From Lachnospira hominis (ex Liu et al. 2021) (GTDB taxonomy: Bacteria; Bacillota; Clostridia; Lachnospirales; Lachnospiraceae), in contig NZ_JACOPD010000001.1 of the NCBI RefSeq assembly GCF_014287955.1, forward strand, positions 124,001 through 188,000: 64,000 nucleotides of DNA, read 5' to 3'. Below the pieces are notes generated by a model. That model ran no database searches. It was given only the letters and a program-made list of their open reading frames with translations, and had not been told where the DNA came from. Positions 46,093 through 55,870 of the stretch are shown piece by piece. Each line of letters begins with the position of its first letter. Position 1 is the stretch's first letter. A program made the translations under genes and the position numbers.

Positions 46093-46986
46093 CTAATTTG
46101 TCTTATTTTTCAATCCTATTTTTTCTGATTTTCCATAATAAAAGAGATACTGCTGTGCATAGCCGCCATATTTTCCGAAATGCTCCACGCCGTATGATTC
46201 TATTTCCGCGTTGGAATGTTCCTCACCATCAAAATAAAGACTCTGCATAATCCTCTTTATCCAGACGTCAACCGGGAATGCTTCCCTGTAACCTAATCCA
46301 AAAAGGCTCACACAGTTAGCAACCTTCATTCCCACACCTTTTATTTTCATAAGCTGTTCACGACATTCATCCACACCACATTTTCTTAAATTCTCTTCTT
46401 TTATTATTTCATTATTCACAAATTCAACCGCATTATAAATATATGGAGCACGAAATCCCGTTTTGCACTCTCTCAATGCATCTATATCTGCTTGTGACAA
46501 CTGCTGTGGCGTCGGAAAGCCATAGAAATCAATCCCGCCAACACTTCCCTGATATTTGCCGTAATCGTGTGAAATTCTTGCAACGATCTGTTTGATATGC
46601 GGAATCTGCTTATTCTGCGAAATTATAAATGAAATCAATGTCTCAAAAAATTCCTGATTAAGAATTCTTACACCCCACATCTTTTCCACAGCCTCACGCA
46701 ATTTTTCATCTTCTTTCAACAAAAATGATTTTATTTCCCCATAATCTCTATCCAAATCGAAATAATGACACCATATTTTTTCAAATTCTTCTTTTGTTGT
46801 ATCAAATAAATACATCTTATCATCCTTCTGGGCTGCATGCAGAAATTTTCCATATGCTGACATTCCATATTCATCATCATCAATTTTCTGAAAATGAAAA
46901 CACTGTCCGCATTCCATCGTCTGTCCCAGATCAAAATCTTTCAGATTATGTATTATAGTATCTTTTCCTTTATATTCAACGTCCAT
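46093..46986 (-). CDS. 8-oxoguanine DNA glycosylase (OGG-type)
   Basis: 297 aa. N-terminal OGG_N-like beta domain (LGQTMECGQCFHFQK) and a C-terminal HhH-GPD domain: MKIKGVGMKVANCVSLFGLGYREAFPVDVWIKR has the hairpin, the catalytic Lys and Asp in the spacing of eukaryote-like OGG1. Excises oxidised guanine and cleaves the strand. Monocistronic; ribosome site weak. Confidence 0.88.
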   Translation of the reverse strand: MDVEYKGKDTIIHNLKDFDLGQTMECGQCFHFQKIDDDEYGMSAYGKFLHAAQKDDKMYLFDTTKEEFEKIWCHYFDLDRDYGEIKSFLLKEDEKLREAVEKMWGVRILNQEFFETLISFIISQNKQIPHIKQIVARISHDYGKYQGSVGGIDFYGFPTPQQLSQADIDALRECKTGFRAPYIYNAVEFVNNEIIKEENLRKCGVDECREQLMKIKGVGMKVANCVSLFGLGYREAFPVDVWIKRIMQSLYFDGEEHSNAEIESYGVEHFGKYGGYAQQYLFYYGKSEKIGLKNKTN

Positions 46987-47148
46987 ATGTATACCCCATA
47001 TCTGTCATGTAATATTATTGCTCATTTTTCTCATATAATATCACACTGTAACTGCAAAATACGAATTTTTATTATTATTTTATATTTTGCACTTTAAAAA
47101 ATTTTGTTTATAGAGTAGAATACTTAGAAACAATATATCACAATGACA

Positions 47149-47316
47149 TTTTTGCTTCGCAAAACAAGGAGGCTAAATCCTCTGCTCCTGCAAGGGCACG
47201 GATTTACGCGAGTAATGAGCCAAAGTTTAAGCTTGCTTAAAACCTTGGCGAATACCGCGATAACAAGAAAAACTTTAAGTTTTTCTTGTTTTGCTTCGCA
47301 AAACAAGGAGGATTAT
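47149..47316 (+). repeat. Dispersed hairpin repeat, copy pair B
   Basis: Two copies of TTTTGCTTCGCAAAA followed by CAAGGAGG (47149-47172 and 47288-47311) enclose 115 bp that contain further stems, such as AAGAAAAACTT/AAGTTTTTCTT (about 47267-47288). The second copy supplies the ribosome site of the gene at 47317. The stretch after the first copy (AAATCCTCT...CTC...GGG...CGGATTT) matches the DNA between the two units at 15225-15302. Short frames across it on both strands look spurious. Confidence 0.7.
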
Positions 47317-47565
47317 ATGGCTAAGAATTCTAAGAAAATTATTGCTTTGACTGCTGCCGCGGGTGCTGTCGGAGCTGTTGCCGCCACATTGGCTGCTTGC
47401 TTCACTAAATATAGAAAAAATAAAAATGCTGATAAAACCGCCGATGAAATCACGGCTGATAATGAAAATGATGACATTGATACTATAGACTTTGAATCTC
47501 TGACTAATGATACCCCACGCGAATATGTATCAATAAGTATCAATACCCACAAAGAGAAAGAATAA
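47317..47565 (+). CDS. Small membrane-anchored acidic protein
   Basis: 82 aa from the ATG at 47317, directly after AAGGAGG. An N-terminal basic stretch and hydrophobic segment (about 8-32, IIALTAAAGAVGAVAATLAA) lead to a short basic patch and an acidic tail (DNENDDIDTIDFESL). A Cys at the end of the hydrophobic segment is not in a lipobox context. Unknown function. Longer frames extending upstream run through the hairpin repeat and are not credible. Confidence 0.65.
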   Translation: MAKNSKKIIALTAAAGAVGAVAATLAACFTKYRKNKNADKTADEITADNENDDIDTIDFESLTNDTPREYVSISINTHKEKE

Positions 47566-47595
47566 AACAGTTCTGTATTTATTAAATCATTTAAT

Positions 47596-47638
47596 AAAAG
47601 CCCACGAAACACCATCAGTTCAGTGCTCCGTGGGTTTT
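47596..47638. terminator. Bidirectional terminator
   Basis: AAAAGCCCACG pairs with CGTGGGTTTT around a 22-base loop between two convergent genes (47317-47565 and 47642-48379). Confidence 0.8.
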
Positions 47639-47641
47639 AAT

Positions 47642-48379
47642 TTACTTTTTCTTCTTTTCTTCTTCAGGAAGAACAGAAGCTGTTTTTATCATTGCTCTTG
47701 TAAGCGAATCTTTTGCATTTTTCCAAGGTTCATCAGCATATTTATGGTCAAATTTGTTGATAAACCATTCAACATCATCACGGACACGCTTCATGTTTTC
47801 AAGATATAACCTATTGGTCTGTTCAACAAAATCATTAAGAATCTGACCACTCATTTTTGATGATGCCTCTTCTATGAGAATTCCGTAATGCTGCGTACAG
47901 AATCCTTTGCATTCATTGTATTTTTTCCTAAATGATTCATCCTGTTTGTAAAGATAAATTATTGTATCTATATATCTTTTAAATGTATCTTCTATCCTCT
48001 CACATACAAAACATTTTGTATTAAGTTCTTTCGTATAATCAGATATGCCATTAGGCTGCACTTTTGAGAACAGCTTTTTACCTTTTACAGGCTCCTGTGC
48101 CTTTTTTGATATATCTGCTATAACCCTATCCATATGAGTTTTCATTACAAGTGCAAAACCAAGCCTGTTTTCACAATTGTATACATCTTTGATATGTTTT
48201 TCACAAAATCCAAGCTCATCTGTCTTTGCTCTTATATCATCCTCCATATAGCTGGGACCCATCGTATATTCAACCGCTGCATTTTCAAGCTCACGCTTCA
48301 TATAACATACCGGACACTCACATCCACTGTCAAAAGCATCGTCAACCGGTATTGTAAATATTTTCTCTTTCATCTGCAT
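47642..48379 (-). CDS. DUF6062-like protein
   Basis: 245 aa from the ATG at 48379, six bases after AAAGGA; the ORF is open to 48394. Two CxxC-type pairs (CECPVCY near 20 and CFVCERIE near 125) could bind metal or form a disulfide pair, and a third Cys pair (CKGFCTQHYG) lies near 160. Helical throughout. Common in Lachnospiraceae, function unknown (DUF6062 as I recall). It follows the cotJC fragment by 59 bp on the same strand, so it may once have been expressed with cotJABC. Confidence 0.7.
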   Translation of the reverse strand: MQMKEKIFTIPVDDAFDSGCECPVCYMKRELENAAVEYTMGPSYMEDDIRAKTDELGFCEKHIKDVYNCENRLGFALVMKTHMDRVIADISKKAQEPVKGKKLFSKVQPNGISDYTKELNTKCFVCERIEDTFKRYIDTIIYLYKQDESFRKKYNECKGFCTQHYGILIEEASSKMSGQILNDFVEQTNRLYLENMKRVRDDVEWFINKFDHKYADEPWKNAKDSLTRAMIKTASVLPEEEKKKK

Positions 48380-48437
48380 GCAAATTCCTTTCAATTAATC
48401 CACATCATTATTGACATGTATTATTGCTATTATCTGA

Positions 48438-48851
48438 TTATTTGCAGCCTTTGTCAAACTCAGGATTAAATGCATAGAAATTCTTTGAGTTGAGACTATC
48501 CTGAATCATTGAAAGTGCTTCGCCAAATCTCTGAAAATGCACTATTTCTCTCTCCCTCAAAAATCTCAATGGGTCAAGCACATCCGGGTCATCTGTAAGC
48601 CTTATAAGATTCTCATATGTTGAACGTGCCTTCTGCTCTGCTGCCATGTCTTCTGTTAAATCTGTAATTGCATCACCTTTTGACTGGAATTCGCATGCAT
48701 TGAAAGGAATTCCGCCTGCAGCCTGCGGCCAGATTCCCGCCGTATGGTCAACATAGTATGCTTCAAACGGCGTTCCTTTAAGCTGTTCAACCGTCATGTT
48801 ACGTGTGAGCTGATGCACCATTGTGCTAATCATCTCAAAGTGAGCGAGTTC
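48438..48851 (-). pseudogene. cotJC: C-terminal two thirds of CotJC (manganese catalase-like spore coat protein)
   Basis: The frame from the break at 48851 codes E-LAHFEMISTMVHQL ... REREIVHFQRFGEAL ... FNPEFDK, the conserved C-terminal 137 residues of CotJC, with the second metal motif (EREIVH) intact. The first ExxH motif is cut at its Glu. The open frame goes on upstream to a TTG at 48887 with 12 foreign residues and no ribosome site, so it is probably not translated. The missing N-terminus lies at 56831-57025 on the other strand. Confidence 0.88.
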
Positions 48852-48874
48852 ATATGCCCACTCATGATGTATAT
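48849..48874 (-). other. Recombination junction 1: GAA crossover plus P arm
   Basis: Minus-strand codon GAA (48851-48849) is the last point of homology with cotJC. The 23 bp beyond it (48852-48874, plus strand ATATGCCCACTCATG...) match the 23 bp beyond the other junction (57025-57047, ATCTGCACACTTATG...) at 18 of 23 positions without gaps. Together they would make a palindromic attP around the dinucleotide GA. Confidence 0.8.
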
Positions 48875-48903
48875 ATTTTATTAACAAGCCATAAAATCAA
48901 GCT

Positions 48904-49864
48904 ATCTATACTACTTTTGAATTAACAAAGCTCTCAAACCGGAAGCATATGATAGAAATAAATACAGCAGTTTGATACTCTTCTGAATTAACAAAGCTCT
49001 CAAACGCGTATAACTGTTCGTGAAGACGGCAGTATGTTTGATACTCTTCTGAATTAACAAAGCTCTCAAACATTAAATATCGACCATATTACAGATGATC
49101 AGTTTGATACTCTTCTGAATTAACAAAGCTCTCAAACGAGTAGTTGGTGCTTTCTCTATGTTCTCTGGTTTGATACTCTTCTGAATTAACAAAGCTCTCA
49201 AACCATACATGCACGAATGCGGAAAAGGAGGTCGGTTTGATACTCTTCTGAATTAACAAAGCTCTCAAACGGTTTAACAGTCGCATTGATTGCTGTTCTT
49301 GTTTGATACTCTTCTGAATTAACAAAGCTCTCAAACCCAATAAGTTCACAAATATGACCTTTATATGTTTGATACTCTTCTGAATTAACAAAGCTCTCAA
49401 ACACAACCTGTTAAGCACGGCACTTTCAGTCAGTTTTATACTCTTCTGAATTAACAAAGCTCTCAAACATTTTCTCTACCTCTCAATTCTCCTTTCTGGT
49501 TTGATACTCTTCTGAATTAACAAAGCTCTCAAACGGAAATAGAGGTCACTTGCAGCGGGAAAAGGTTTGATACTCTTCTGAATTAACAAAGCTCTCAAAC
49601 CAATAATAATCACTTATTTACAGCCTTTTCGTTTGATACTCTTCTGAATTAACAAAGCTCTCAAACTGGATATTGCAGAAAATGAGGAACTTGGCAGTTT
49701 GATACTCTTCTGAATTAACAAAGCTCTCAAACATTTGCCCGTCTGCTGTTATTGCTGTAGTAGTTTGATACTCTTCTGAATTAACAAAGCTCTCAAACGC
49801 TCCCTGCTGCATAATTGTGAATATCATGGTTTGATACTCTTCTGAATTAACAAAGCTCTCAAAC
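48904..49864 (-). CRISPR. Type II-A CRISPR array, 15 repeats and 14 spacers
   Basis: 36-bp repeats with a 66-bp period; spacers are 30 bp, one of 31 bp (49204-49234). Repeats start at 48904, 48970, 49036, 49102, 49168, 49235, 49301, 49367, 49433, 49499, 49565, 49631, 49697, 49763 and 49829. On the crRNA (minus) strand the repeat begins GTTTGAGAGCTTTG and ends GTATCAAAC. Thirteen are identical, 49433 has one substitution, and the first (48904) is degenerate in its 15 leftmost bases, so it is the old, leader-distal end. The leader is next to csn2, and transcription runs leftward, as for the cas genes. Confidence 0.98.
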
Positions 49865-49912
49865 CTCAAATTCAAAATTTGAGGTTCTCACCGAGCTGTA
49901 TGTGCAATGCGA
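49865..49912 (-). promoter_or_regulatory. Short CRISPR leader with ATTTGAG end
   Basis: Only 48 bp separate the csn2 stop from the first repeat. On the minus strand the leader ends in ATTTGAG directly before the repeat, the leader-anchoring motif known from streptococcal-type II-A arrays. The last 19 bp are a perfect inverted repeat CTCAAATT-CAA-AATTTGAG (49865-49883). No promoter is evident in the leader, so crRNA transcription may start within csn2. Confidence 0.75.
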
Positions 49913-50605
49913 TTACACTGTTAATTCATCTGGTTCTATTATGCACCTATCCATGTCTAAAATCCAGCGTTTTTCATGTAAATTCACATGAGACTGGTGT
50001 GATTCTGCTAAAATAAGATTAACCTTCTCGTATCTGACAAATTCATAAAACATGTCAATATCTTTTTCATTCAAATAATCTTTCAAATTTACAAAAAAGA
50101 AATTTTTTATATTACATATTCTGCTTTGAACCTTTATATATTCAATAATATTTTCAATCAATCCCTGAGCATTATTTAAAAGACGCATATTAAAAATTTT
50201 TAACAACGACACCATTTCAAATTCCAAATCAAATTCAAGAGCATATGAACTATTATCTGCAAGTTCATCCATAAACGCAATCCAATCAGATTTTACCTGT
50301 ATATATTTTTCCTGACAGACTGTATCAGCAATTTCCTGCAATTCCTTATACAGTTTTGTCAAAACCTTTTTACTATTAAGCTCTAATGCAAACGGATTAA
50401 ATATAACATCACATGATTTTACAAAGTTCTGCTCCTTTACTCCATCTGATACTATTATTGTCCCTGCCTGTCCTTCTGCCTGCAGATTCAAATTCATTAA
50501 AAAATCAACATATGCTTCTGTATTTTCAATAGTTATAACCGTAATTTTATTTTCCTGAAGTTCTATATCCAGATTTTCAACACTCCAGGCAACCCTCATA
50601 CTCAT
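49913..50605 (-). CDS. csn2: Type II-A CRISPR adaptation protein Csn2
   Basis: 230 aa. Position as last cas gene of a cas9-cas1-cas2-csn2 operon and the overall pattern (N-terminal [23 protein letters not shown] strand region, central helices, C-terminal [11 protein letters not shown] ... [10 protein letters not shown] strand) fit Csn2, a DNA-end-binding ring protein needed for spacer uptake. Its start overlaps the cas2 stop by 4 bp. Confidence 0.9.
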   Translation of the reverse strand: MSMRVAWSVENLDIELQENKITVITIENTEAYVDFLMNLNLQAEGQAGTIIVSDGVKEQNFVKSCDVIFNPFALELNSKKVLTKLYKELQEIADTVCQEKYIQVKSDWIAFMDELADNSSYALEFDLEFEMVSLLKIFNMRLLNNAQGLIENIIEYIKVQSRICNIKNFFFVNLKDYLNEKDIDMFYEFVRYEKVNLILAESHQSHVNLHEKRWILDMDRCIIEPDELTV

Positions 50606-50922
50606 ATAATCACCAGTCTTTCATCTGTATCCAGAATATTACTTTTCCCATGTCCTACTATATATTCCATTTTTGCATATTGTTTTTCTGTAACCTTGAG
50701 TAACTGTACTAATCCTGACGGTGGCCTGTTTTGCTTAATGTTGTTGATATACGCATCAGCCATTGTTGAATTCTGTACAAGTTTACAATATACAGACTCC
50801 TGCATCATAACAAAACCAGATTTTATAAGATATTTTCTAAAAATATAATAATCACGTCTGCTCTTTGCTGTTGTTACAGGCAAATCAAAAAATACAATTA
50901 TTCTCATATATCTATAACTCAT
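50602..50922 (-). CDS. cas2: CRISPR-associated endonuclease Cas2
   Basis: 106 aa with the Cas2 start [32 protein letters not shown] (metal-binding Asp in FFDLP) and [11 protein letters not shown]. The annotated frame includes MSYRY before MRI. It overlaps cas1 by 11 bp and csn2 by 4 bp. Partners Cas1 in spacer integration. Confidence 0.95.
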   Translation of the reverse strand: MSYRYMRIIVFFDLPVTTAKSRRDYYIFRKYLIKSGFVMMQESVYCKLVQNSTMADAYINNIKQNRPPSGLVQLLKVTEKQYAKMEYIVGHGKSNILDTDERLVII

Positions 50923-51784
50923 CCTTATAAAATTTTATCAATGATGTATCATTTTCATTTAAAGCATCAAAAACACTCTTGCAATAAATTTTAATGGCAT
51001 TATTGACTACTTCCCTTCTTCCAGCAATTGTAACTTCCTGTTGTAATATTCTTAAAATTTCAAGTTTTTCTTCTCGTTCAAACTTCTGTGGCATTAATGA
51101 CATTACAATATAATCAACTAACGGACGGAATGGTTCCATTAAATCAGAACCAAGATTAAACTGATTAAACATATTATCATGAAAAAGTCCTATCTGTGTT
51201 ATATAGCCATTAGAAACTATTTCTCTGTTAAATGTAGACAATATAATTCCGTATCCATAATTTAAAGCTGCATTTATACTGTTTTCTTCTGTTCTTGTAA
51301 AATCTTTGCCAAACAAAGCATTAAAATATACTTTTGCTGCATGACCTTCCCTGTTACTTGCATCGCCAATTTCTATTTCATTAATATAATTATATAGCAT
51401 TTCTGCTTCTGCAAGATTCCATTCATCAAGATGTTTTGCCTGCTTTAATATTTTTTCACGTACAATCTCAGTCCATATAATTGATTTAACGTCATTTGTC
51501 CATGCCATCTGCCGCCTTATTTTTTCACTTGTATCATGTGCCCCATAATACGATACAAGTTCAGATGACGGATTTCTCTTCTCATCACAAAAAATAACTT
51601 TAATCTTTTTCTTGGTAAGCTCACTAAGCAATGCTGCTGTAAGGGATACGGCTGTACTCTCTATAATAAGAATTGATATTTCGCTTATATGTATCTTTAT
51701 CTCTTCATCTTTACGCACAACCATATATCCCATATGATAATCAAGCTTTGCACTGCTTGAGATTACCACTGTACGCCAACTCAT
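50912..51784 (-). CDS. cas1: CRISPR-associated integrase Cas1 (type II)
   Basis: 290 aa. [23 protein letters not shown] start, catalytic Glu in the [13 protein letters not shown] region neighbourhood, His in [27 protein letters not shown], typical of type II Cas1. Overlaps cas9 by 4 bp and cas2 by 11 bp, so the four cas genes are tightly co-translated. Confidence 0.96.
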   Translation of the reverse strand: MSWRTVVISSSAKLDYHMGYMVVRKDEEIKIHISEISILIIESTAVSLTAALLSELTKKKIKVIFCDEKRNPSSELVSYYGAHDTSEKIRRQMAWTNDVKSIIWTEIVREKILKQAKHLDEWNLAEAEMLYNYINEIEIGDASNREGHAAKVYFNALFGKDFTRTEENSINAALNYGYGIILSTFNREIVSNGYITQIGLFHDNMFNQFNLGSDLMEPFRPLVDYIVMSLMPQKFEREEKLEILRILQQEVTIAGRREVVNNAIKIYCKSVFDALNENDTSLIKFYKDEL

Positions 51785-54700
51785 ACTCTTAATAAATCAA
51801 TTCTGTTCTCATATAATCCCGTGACAGATTGATTTATTAAAAGGCATTCGTTAGAATCAGTTATATTTTTGCTTATAAGCATTTTTCCACTTATAGATGC
51901 ACCGCCTATTAAAGTCAAATTAGCACTAACTATTCCAACACACGTCAGTTTTATAATCTCAATAAGCAATTTTATTTGTTCTTCTGTAGTAAGATTTACA
52001 AACTTATCATATCCATTTTTTATTCTATCACCTACCGGATTCGGACGCATTGTATATATACCAACATTATGTTTTTCGCATAAAACATTATACAATTCCA
52101 CATTTTTTTCATCAGTTATAACATTATCAATAAAACCTTTATCCTGATATTTTTCAAGTTTATGAATATAATCAACCCATTTACCGTTAAGGCAAAGCTG
52201 AACATAATTTCTTAATGTAAATCTATTGCCTGTTCTTCCCGAAATCTGCATATAATAACCATTAAGTTTTATTAATGACTGCAATTTGATTTTCTTCATT
52301 CTTATAGATGGATTAGTATAACCTAAAGTTTCTCTGCAATATTCCTCAAGTTTCTCTTTACTGTTTTCTAATCTATCTTTCAGATATAACGGCACCGTCT
52401 CAAGTGTTCTTATCTTTTTCCCTTTTATCTCATGTTCTACAAGAAAAAGATATGCTGTTGTGACACTTGAATATCCACCGTATTTTGTCACATCTGCCAT
52501 TCTGGCATCAGAGGATTTTAATGGAATATAAGCATCCTGCTTAGCCTTTTTGTGACTGTAACGTGTTGCATCGACAATTCCACCATGTCCCTCTATCGCA
52601 AGTCTTGTAAGTATAGGTGTATTTCTTGAAAGCATCTTCTTGACCGTTGCAAGCGTTCCTGTTTCCCCTTCTTTTGCTGCTACCCATGCAGTCTTTCCAT
52701 CTCTTTTCACATCCCATTTATACATATTTCCGAGATTATATTGATACTTATTATCTTTCGATGAACACTCTTTCCTAATATAATTTAACGGATTTGATGT
52801 AAATTTTGTAAAATATATATTTCCGACAACTATATTAAGATAAGCATCGTGTGCATGATGAAAATCATTAATAAGCCTGCTCTTAGGAATATCATATCTG
52901 TTTCTGAAGTCCGAAACATTACCGGCCTTAGAATATACAAGCTTTGTATCGGGAAGCAATGCCGTAAGTAAATCCGCTACACCCTTTGTTCCCTGTCCGG
53001 TCTCAACTAACTGTCTTGCTATAAATCCGGCTTTTTGCTCATCTGTAAACTGATTCCTTCCGGTAAGTCTCTTGTACTTTTCTTCTGTTATAAGCCCCTC
53101 ATCCCTAAGAACTTTCCATGTATATTTCATCTTTTGATATATAGAATCCTTTATCGGATATATATCACTCTTTTCTGCATTTGCAGGCTTGCTTGCCAAC
53201 ACAAGATTATTATTAATATTATCATCTTTAACAAAATGTCTGGGATATATATGGTCTATATCATAGTTTGAATTAGCACTCATAAGATTATCCAAATCTA
53301 TAGGTTTGCCTGTATACATATCAAGACCCTTTTGAATAAAATATAAATAAAGTTTCTTACTTCTTAATGCACCGTTTTTATCGTAATCCTCAATTCGAGA
53401 AGACATCTCTTTCTTCCACTCTTTATCTTCACTCTGAATCTTTTTATAAAGTGCAAGCAGCTGGTCTTTTCTTGATGATTTACGTCCGTTATCACCTTTT
53501 TCATCATCTTTTCTTGTCATCTCAATAAATATTCTTGTTGGATGACATTTCATTATCTTCTCAATTTCTTTAATAATAAGTAATGTCTGCCATACCATTC
53601 GTTTTACAGGTGCAGAAAAATATTCTTCGTTCAAATCATCTATAGTATATTCTGAAAGGACTTTTTCAATTTTCCCCTGCTTTTCCTCTAACTCTTCACT
53701 ATATGTAAATTCTTCACTGTGAAGCAATTCCATAAGATTATAATTAGTTTCCCACATTGCTCTTATAAGAGGCATCACTTCACCTGTTGATTTACAACAT
53801 CCTGATAACTCAAGAAATTCTTTTGACAGGTTGCCCCAGTCTTTAAATTTCATTCCTGTTATTCGTTTTATCTGGTTTTCATCAAGCACATCTGAATATT
53901 TCTCTTCAAGCTGTTCCCTTAAGAATTTCCTTGAATCACCATATACAGTACACCAGAATACAATATCATCAACCATCTTTTTATATTTATCTTCTTTTAA
54001 ATGCTCTCCAAATAAAGGCAAGAACTTTCCATAGGTAGAAAGACTGTTATTAACAGCAATATCAATTCCGCTTATCTGTGAATCTTCCTCAACAAGACCT
54101 CTGCTATGAAAATAATTAAATATCTGTTTTCGTGTAACTCTTTTTCCCTTTAAAAATAATGTGTTATATAAATCCTGTTTTAAATTAACCGTTATACGCT
54201 CACCGTTAATTGACAAATTATTAATTTCATTTAAAACTTTAAAATTTTCGTACAAAAGAGAATCTTTAGGTAATACTTTTTCCCCAGCAATATATGTGCA
54301 ATTTCTGACCATTCTTTGTATAAACTGTTCAGATGTTTCCTTTAAATCTATCTTTTTATCAATATTCCACGGAAGTACCTGCCCCGGCTCAAGTCTCTTT
54401 ACCCAGCCGTTACTGTTTGATGATACAGGTCCAACATAATATGGAATCTGAAAAGAAAAAAGCATTAATATTCTTTCTGATACTGTATATCCCGACTCAT
54501 CTTTTTCATTCAAAAACGGAAGATATTTTTCAGCATTTTTCAATATTGCTTTTAATTCAGAAGCATGAATCTGATTCGGAATAACCCCATTTTTAAATGT
54601 AAGCTGTTTTGGCAGAAAATTTTCCTTATCCATCTCATTTTTTATATATTCTATATCTGTATCATCTACATTATCAACAGATTTTAACAGTTTTTTTATA

Positions 54701-55857
54701 CTATTGTACAAATCTTCCTGCTTTCGCTCTTTATAATTTCTTCGTGACTTTTCTTCCGAGTTAAACGAATTGACATATGCACTATATGTACCGTTTTCTT
54801 CACTTCTGAACAATTTATCATATACGGTAGGTTCAAAATACTTTTTTACAACTCGTTTTAAAATTTTTAAATCTTTTTTGTGTTTTTCATAATCAGCAAC
54901 TCTTGCAAATGACAAATATTGATAATTTTTCATTATCTCTGCCACCTGTGCCTTATCATGTATTTCTTTTAATTTTGAAATAATATCATATACATCTGTT
55001 CCCAGCTTTTCTTCAAGCACTCCTGCCTTTTCATCATAATCACTATCAACAAAACTAAATGTGATTTTCTTATCTTCATCTGATATTTCAGTAAATGTAT
55101 CATCTATAATATCTGTAATTTTGACACTGAGTCCGCACATGCTCTTAACAAATGCTTTTTTTAACTTATCACTGTTTTTTATCTCAAGTATTTCACAAAC
55201 TTTTTCTGATTTTCTTGTTCTTGAATATTCTCTGCTGCAAAGTACCTGCTCAAAATCTGTTCCAGCAATGTCCGTCTTTAATGATATTCCATACTCTTCT
55301 GTAATAAGACCAGACACCTGATTATACAAATCTGTTATCGTCTGTTTACTGCTTTCACTTCCTATTCCGGATAACAAAAAATGCCCTCTGTGCTTAAACA
55401 TATTTGCAACCGCAAGATATACCAATCTCACATCTTTTTGAGAAGCATCTTCAATTAATTCTTTTCTCAAGTGAAATATCGTCGGATATTGTTTATAATA
55501 ATCGGCATCTTTATAATTTTTATCATTAAATATACCATTCTTATCTTTTACATTATCCTGCTTGTCCTCAACGTGAAAAAAACTGTTATCAAGTCGTTGA
55601 TAAAAATTACTGTCAACTTTCTGAATCTCATCTGCAAAATAACTTCTGATTAATCCCATTCTGACTGCATTTCTTTGTTCCCTTCTCCTTGATGTCCTGT
55701 GAGTTCTCCTCTCCACTGCAGGATTAGCTTCATCAAACTCACGGATTCCCCACATATCCTTTCCTTTAAACCTAATCAGATTATAGGCGTCATCTGTCAC
55801 TGCCCATCCTACAGAATTAGTACCCATATCAAGTCCAAGATAATATTCTTTCTCCAT
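51781..55857 (-). CDS. cas9: Type II-A CRISPR-associated endonuclease Cas9
   Basis: 1358 aa. RuvC-I with catalytic Asp10 (YYLGLDMGTNSVGWAVTD), Arg-rich bridge helix (RRTHRTSRRREQRNAVRMGL, about 50-75), RuvC-II Glu in IFIEMTRKD (about 760), HNH motif YDIDHIYPRHFVKDDN with NNLVLASKPANAEKSD (about 840-880), and RuvC-III HHAHDAYLNIVVGNIY (about 980). All nuclease residues are intact, so it should cut both strands. Length fits II-A of the SpCas9-like size class. The start ATG has AAGGGGG upstream. PAM unknown. First gene of cas9-cas1-cas2-csn2. Confidence 0.98.
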   Translation of the reverse strand: MEKEYYLGLDMGTNSVGWAVTDDAYNLIRFKGKDMWGIREFDEANPAVERRTHRTSRRREQRNAVRMGLIRSYFADEIQKVDSNFYQRLDNSFFHVEDKQDNVKDKNGIFNDKNYKDADYYKQYPTIFHLRKELIEDASQKDVRLVYLAVANMFKHRGHFLLSGIGSESSKQTITDLYNQVSGLITEEYGISLKTDIAGTDFEQVLCSREYSRTRKSEKVCEILEIKNSDKLKKAFVKSMCGLSVKITDIIDDTFTEISDEDKKITFSFVDSDYDEKAGVLEEKLGTDVYDIISKLKEIHDKAQVAEIMKNYQYLSFARVADYEKHKKDLKILKRVVKKYFEPTVYDKLFRSEENGTYSAYVNSFNSEEKSRRNYKERKQEDLYNSIKKLLKSVDNVDDTDIEYIKNEMDKENFLPKQLTFKNGVIPNQIHASELKAILKNAEKYLPFLNEKDESGYTVSERILMLFSFQIPYYVGPVSSNSNGWVKRLEPGQVLPWNIDKKIDLKETSEQFIQRMVRNCTYIAGEKVLPKDSLLYENFKVLNEINNLSINGERITVNLKQDLYNTLFLKGKRVTRKQIFNYFHSRGLVEEDSQISGIDIAVNNSLSTYGKFLPLFGEHLKEDKYKKMVDDIVFWCTVYGDSRKFLREQLEEKYSDVLDENQIKRITGMKFKDWGNLSKEFLELSGCCKSTGEVMPLIRAMWETNYNLMELLHSEEFTYSEELEEKQGKIEKVLSEYTIDDLNEEYFSAPVKRMVWQTLLIIKEIEKIMKCHPTRIFIEMTRKDDEKGDNGRKSSRKDQLLALYKKIQSEDKEWKKEMSSRIEDYDKNGALRSKKLYLYFIQKGLDMYTGKPIDLDNLMSANSNYDIDHIYPRHFVKDDNINNNLVLASKPANAEKSDIYPIKDSIYQKMKYTWKVLRDEGLITEEKYKRLTGRNQFTDEQKAGFIARQLVETGQGTKGVADLLTALLPDTKLVYSKAGNVSDFRNRYDIPKSRLINDFHHAHDAYLNIVVGNIYFTKFTSNPLNYIRKECSSKDNKYQYNLGNMYKWDVKRDGKTAWVAAKEGETGTLATVKKMLSRNTPILTRLAIEGHGGIVDATRYSHKKAKQDAYIPLKSSDARMADVTKYGGYSSVTTAYLFLVEHEIKGKKIRTLETVPLYLKDRLENSKEKLEEYCRETLGYTNPSIRMKKIKLQSLIKLNGYYMQISGRTGNRFTLRNYVQLCLNGKWVDYIHKLEKYQDKGFIDNVITDEKNVELYNVLCEKHNVGIYTMRPNPVGDRIKNGYDKFVNLTTEEQIKLLIEIIKLTCVGIVSANLTLIGGASISGKMLISKNITDSNECLLINQSVTGLYENRIDLLRV

Positions 55858-55870
55858 ACGTAAAACCCCC

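Noticed and set aside
47124..47306. 60-aa frame on the minus strand and the upstream extension of 47317-47565
   Set aside because: Both run through the dispersed hairpin repeat, have no ribosome site and show no protein-like pattern.
49089..49875. Open frames on the minus strand with repeated ESFVNSEEYQT units
   Set aside because: They are translations of the CRISPR repeats; the 66-bp period is a multiple of three and keeps the frame open. Not protein genes.
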